From the NCBI GenBank assembly GCA_029265975.1, contig JAJUGN010000018.1:1-35109 (forward strand): 35,109 nucleotides of DNA, written 5' to 3'. This document shows positions 34,481-35,109 of this stretch, one piece after another. How positions within the stretch are numbered: position 1 is the first letter of the stretch; every line of letters starts with the position of its first letter. The notes under the pieces were generated by a model. It worked only from the letters and a program-made list of their open reading frames with translations, did not search any database and was not told the DNA's origin. The DNA is from Clostridiales bacterium (GTDB lineage: Bacteria; Bacillota; Clostridia; Oscillospirales; Oscillospiraceae). The translations under genes were made by a program, and so were the position numbers.

Positions 34481-34924
34481 ATGAAGTACAGAGTTACTCT
34501 TAACGGAAAAGTATACGAGGTGGTGGTCGAACGCGGAAGCGCGATAGTTGCCGACGAATATGATGCCCCCGTTCCCGCTCCCGCGCCAGCGCCCGCTCCC
34601 GCACCGACTCCTGCCCCCGTTCCCGCTCCCGCGCCCGCTCCCGCTCCTACTGCTCCTGCTCTCGCACCAGCGCCGGCACCCGCCCCCGCTCCCGCACCGT
34701 CAACCGCAGGAGGAGAGGCGGTAAAGGCTCCGCTGCCCGGAACCATATTCAAAATACTGGCTCCGGTTGGCACTGCGGTAAAGGCTGGAGACGTCATCCT
34801 CGTCCTGGAGGCCATGAAAATGGAAAACGAGATCACCGCGCCCTGCGCAGGAACGATAGCGGAGATTTTTGTATCCGAAGGCAAGCCCGTAAATAACGGA
34901 GACACGCTTCTTATCATCAAATAA
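34481..34924 (+). CDS. Biotin carboxyl carrier protein with long Ala-Pro linker
   Basis: This 147-residue protein carries biotin for the carboxyltransferase encoded upstream. A short N-terminal segment ([17 protein letters not shown]) is followed by an Ala-Pro linker at about 29-75. The biotinyl/lipoyl domain is at about 80-147, with the biotinylation site K113 in EAMKMEN and the second half motif [10 protein letters not shown]. This layout equals MmdC/GcdC-type carriers of decarboxylase complexes. The linker lets the biotin domain swing between active sites. AGAAGGGTG precedes the ATG. Biotin rather than lipoyl attachment is indicated by the AMKM sequence. Confidence 0.94.
   Translation: MKYRVTLNGKVYEVVVERGSAIVADEYDAPVPAPAPAPAPAPTPAPVPAPAPAPAPTAPALAPAPAPAPAPAPSTAGGEAVKAPLPGTIFKILAPVGTAVKAGDVILVLEAMKMENEITAPCAGTIAEIFVSEGKPVNNGDTLLIIK
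34567..34706 (+). repeat. Low-complexity repeat coding for the Ala-Pro linker
   Basis: About 140 bases of imperfect tandem repeats built from CCCGCTCC, CCCGCGCC and related hexamers encode (Ala-Pro)n in the biotin carrier. Such DNA is prone to in-frame length changes by slippage. The opposite strand reads as long Gly-Ala runs and is a non-coding shadow. Confidence 0.85.
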
Positions 34925-34936
34925 GAATATCGATAA

Positions 34937-34969
34937 AAGCGGGAAACCTGGTTTCCCGCTTGAGCTTTT
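34937..34969 (+). terminator. Terminator hairpin after the biotin carrier gene
   Basis: A perfect 11-bp stem AAGCGGGAAAC / GTTTCCCGCTT (34937-34947, 34951-34961) with a CTG loop is followed by GAGCTTTTC, a short and slightly displaced U-run. It probably ends the oadA-type operon, or only weakens readthrough to further genes beyond the window. Confidence 0.7.
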
Positions 34970-35005
34970 CAAAGAACTTGTTTACAGCAAAAAAGCTTCG
35001 CAGAA

Positions 35006-35107
35006 TTTCCGCCACGAATGGCGGAAAAAAGTCAAATCTGTCATTTCCGGCGGCGTGAACGTCGGAAATGACACCTCTCATGACGGGCGCGGCAGAGCGT
35101 CCGTCAT
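35006..35107. repeat. Cluster of three further inverted repeats at the right edge
   Basis: Three hairpins follow one another: TTTCCGCCA / TGGCGGAAA (35006-35014, 35019-35027), GTCATTTCCG / CGGAAATGAC (35040-35049, 35063-35072) and ATGACGGGCGC / GCGTCCGTCAT (35080-35090, 35097-35107, one G-T pair). None has a U-run on the plus strand. No open frame of note lies here. They may be a dispersed repeat element, part of a structured RNA or stacked terminators. Confidence 0.6.
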
Positions 35108-35109
35108 TA

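Noticed and set aside
34162-34920. Minus-strand frame rich in Gly-Ala repeats
   Set aside because: It is the complement of the Ala-Pro linker and biotin domain; the repeat alone keeps the frame open.

Overview
The window reads as chromosome around the replication origin of an anaerobic, endospore-forming, moderately GC-rich member of the Clostridia (Firmicutes). The evidence is gpr (germination protease), remB/yaaB, the dnaA-dnaN-yaaA-recF-remB-gyrA-gyrB cluster, parABS with Firmicutes-type parS sites, and a bacterial Wood-Ljungdahl carbonyl-branch operon with full-length AcsB. The species cannot be named from this sequence alone.

Left region (1-11.8 kb): the tail of a corrinoid protein of the methyltransferase type (+) converges on a long minus-strand operon. 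In transcription order this operon is: DUF2284 Cys-rich protein, short RACo-like ASKHA/ferredoxin protein, His-rich CooJ-like protein, CooT, CooC, AcsD, AcsC, AcsE, AcsB, long RACo-like protein (AcsV type), DUF3786 protein. Together these move the methyl group of methyl-tetrahydrofolate to the corrinoid iron-sulfur protein (AcsE, AcsCD), make acetyl-CoA at the Ni-Fe-S A-cluster (AcsB), reductively rescue inactive Co(II) corrinoid (RACo-type proteins) and probably load nickel (CooC, CooT, His-rich protein). The CO dehydrogenase subunit AcsA/CooS is not in the window.

Middle (11.9-16.4 kb): a tRNA cluster (Met, Glu, Val) is driven by a near-ideal sigma-A promoter divergent from the acs operon. 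It is followed by a hypothetical gene, long-form hpf, thpR on the minus strand, dnaA, and an origin-like dnaA-dnaN spacer with four DnaA-box-like 9-mers.

Right of the origin (16.4-24.2 kb) lies a replication operon: dnaN, yaaA, recF, remB, gyrA, gyrB (gyrA first, which is unusual) and rnhA. Next come an M29 aminopeptidase, a VTT-domain membrane protein, rpsT (TTG start), gpr and a nitroreductase. Two parS sites lie in front of parA-parB-serS-mscL-rsmG. The window closes with a biotin-dependent decarboxylase module (OadA-type carboxyltransferase, a 64-residue OadG-like soluble protein, a biotin carrier with a long Ala-Pro linker) and a run of hairpins in non-coding DNA.

The most distinctive observations are the cooC-cooT-cooJ-like nickel module built into the acs operon with the His-rich stretch at the opposite end of the protein, two different RACo-type activators in that operon, the soluble OadG-like piece, and the structured leader of hpf. 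No CRISPR array, insertion sequence or prophage was seen.
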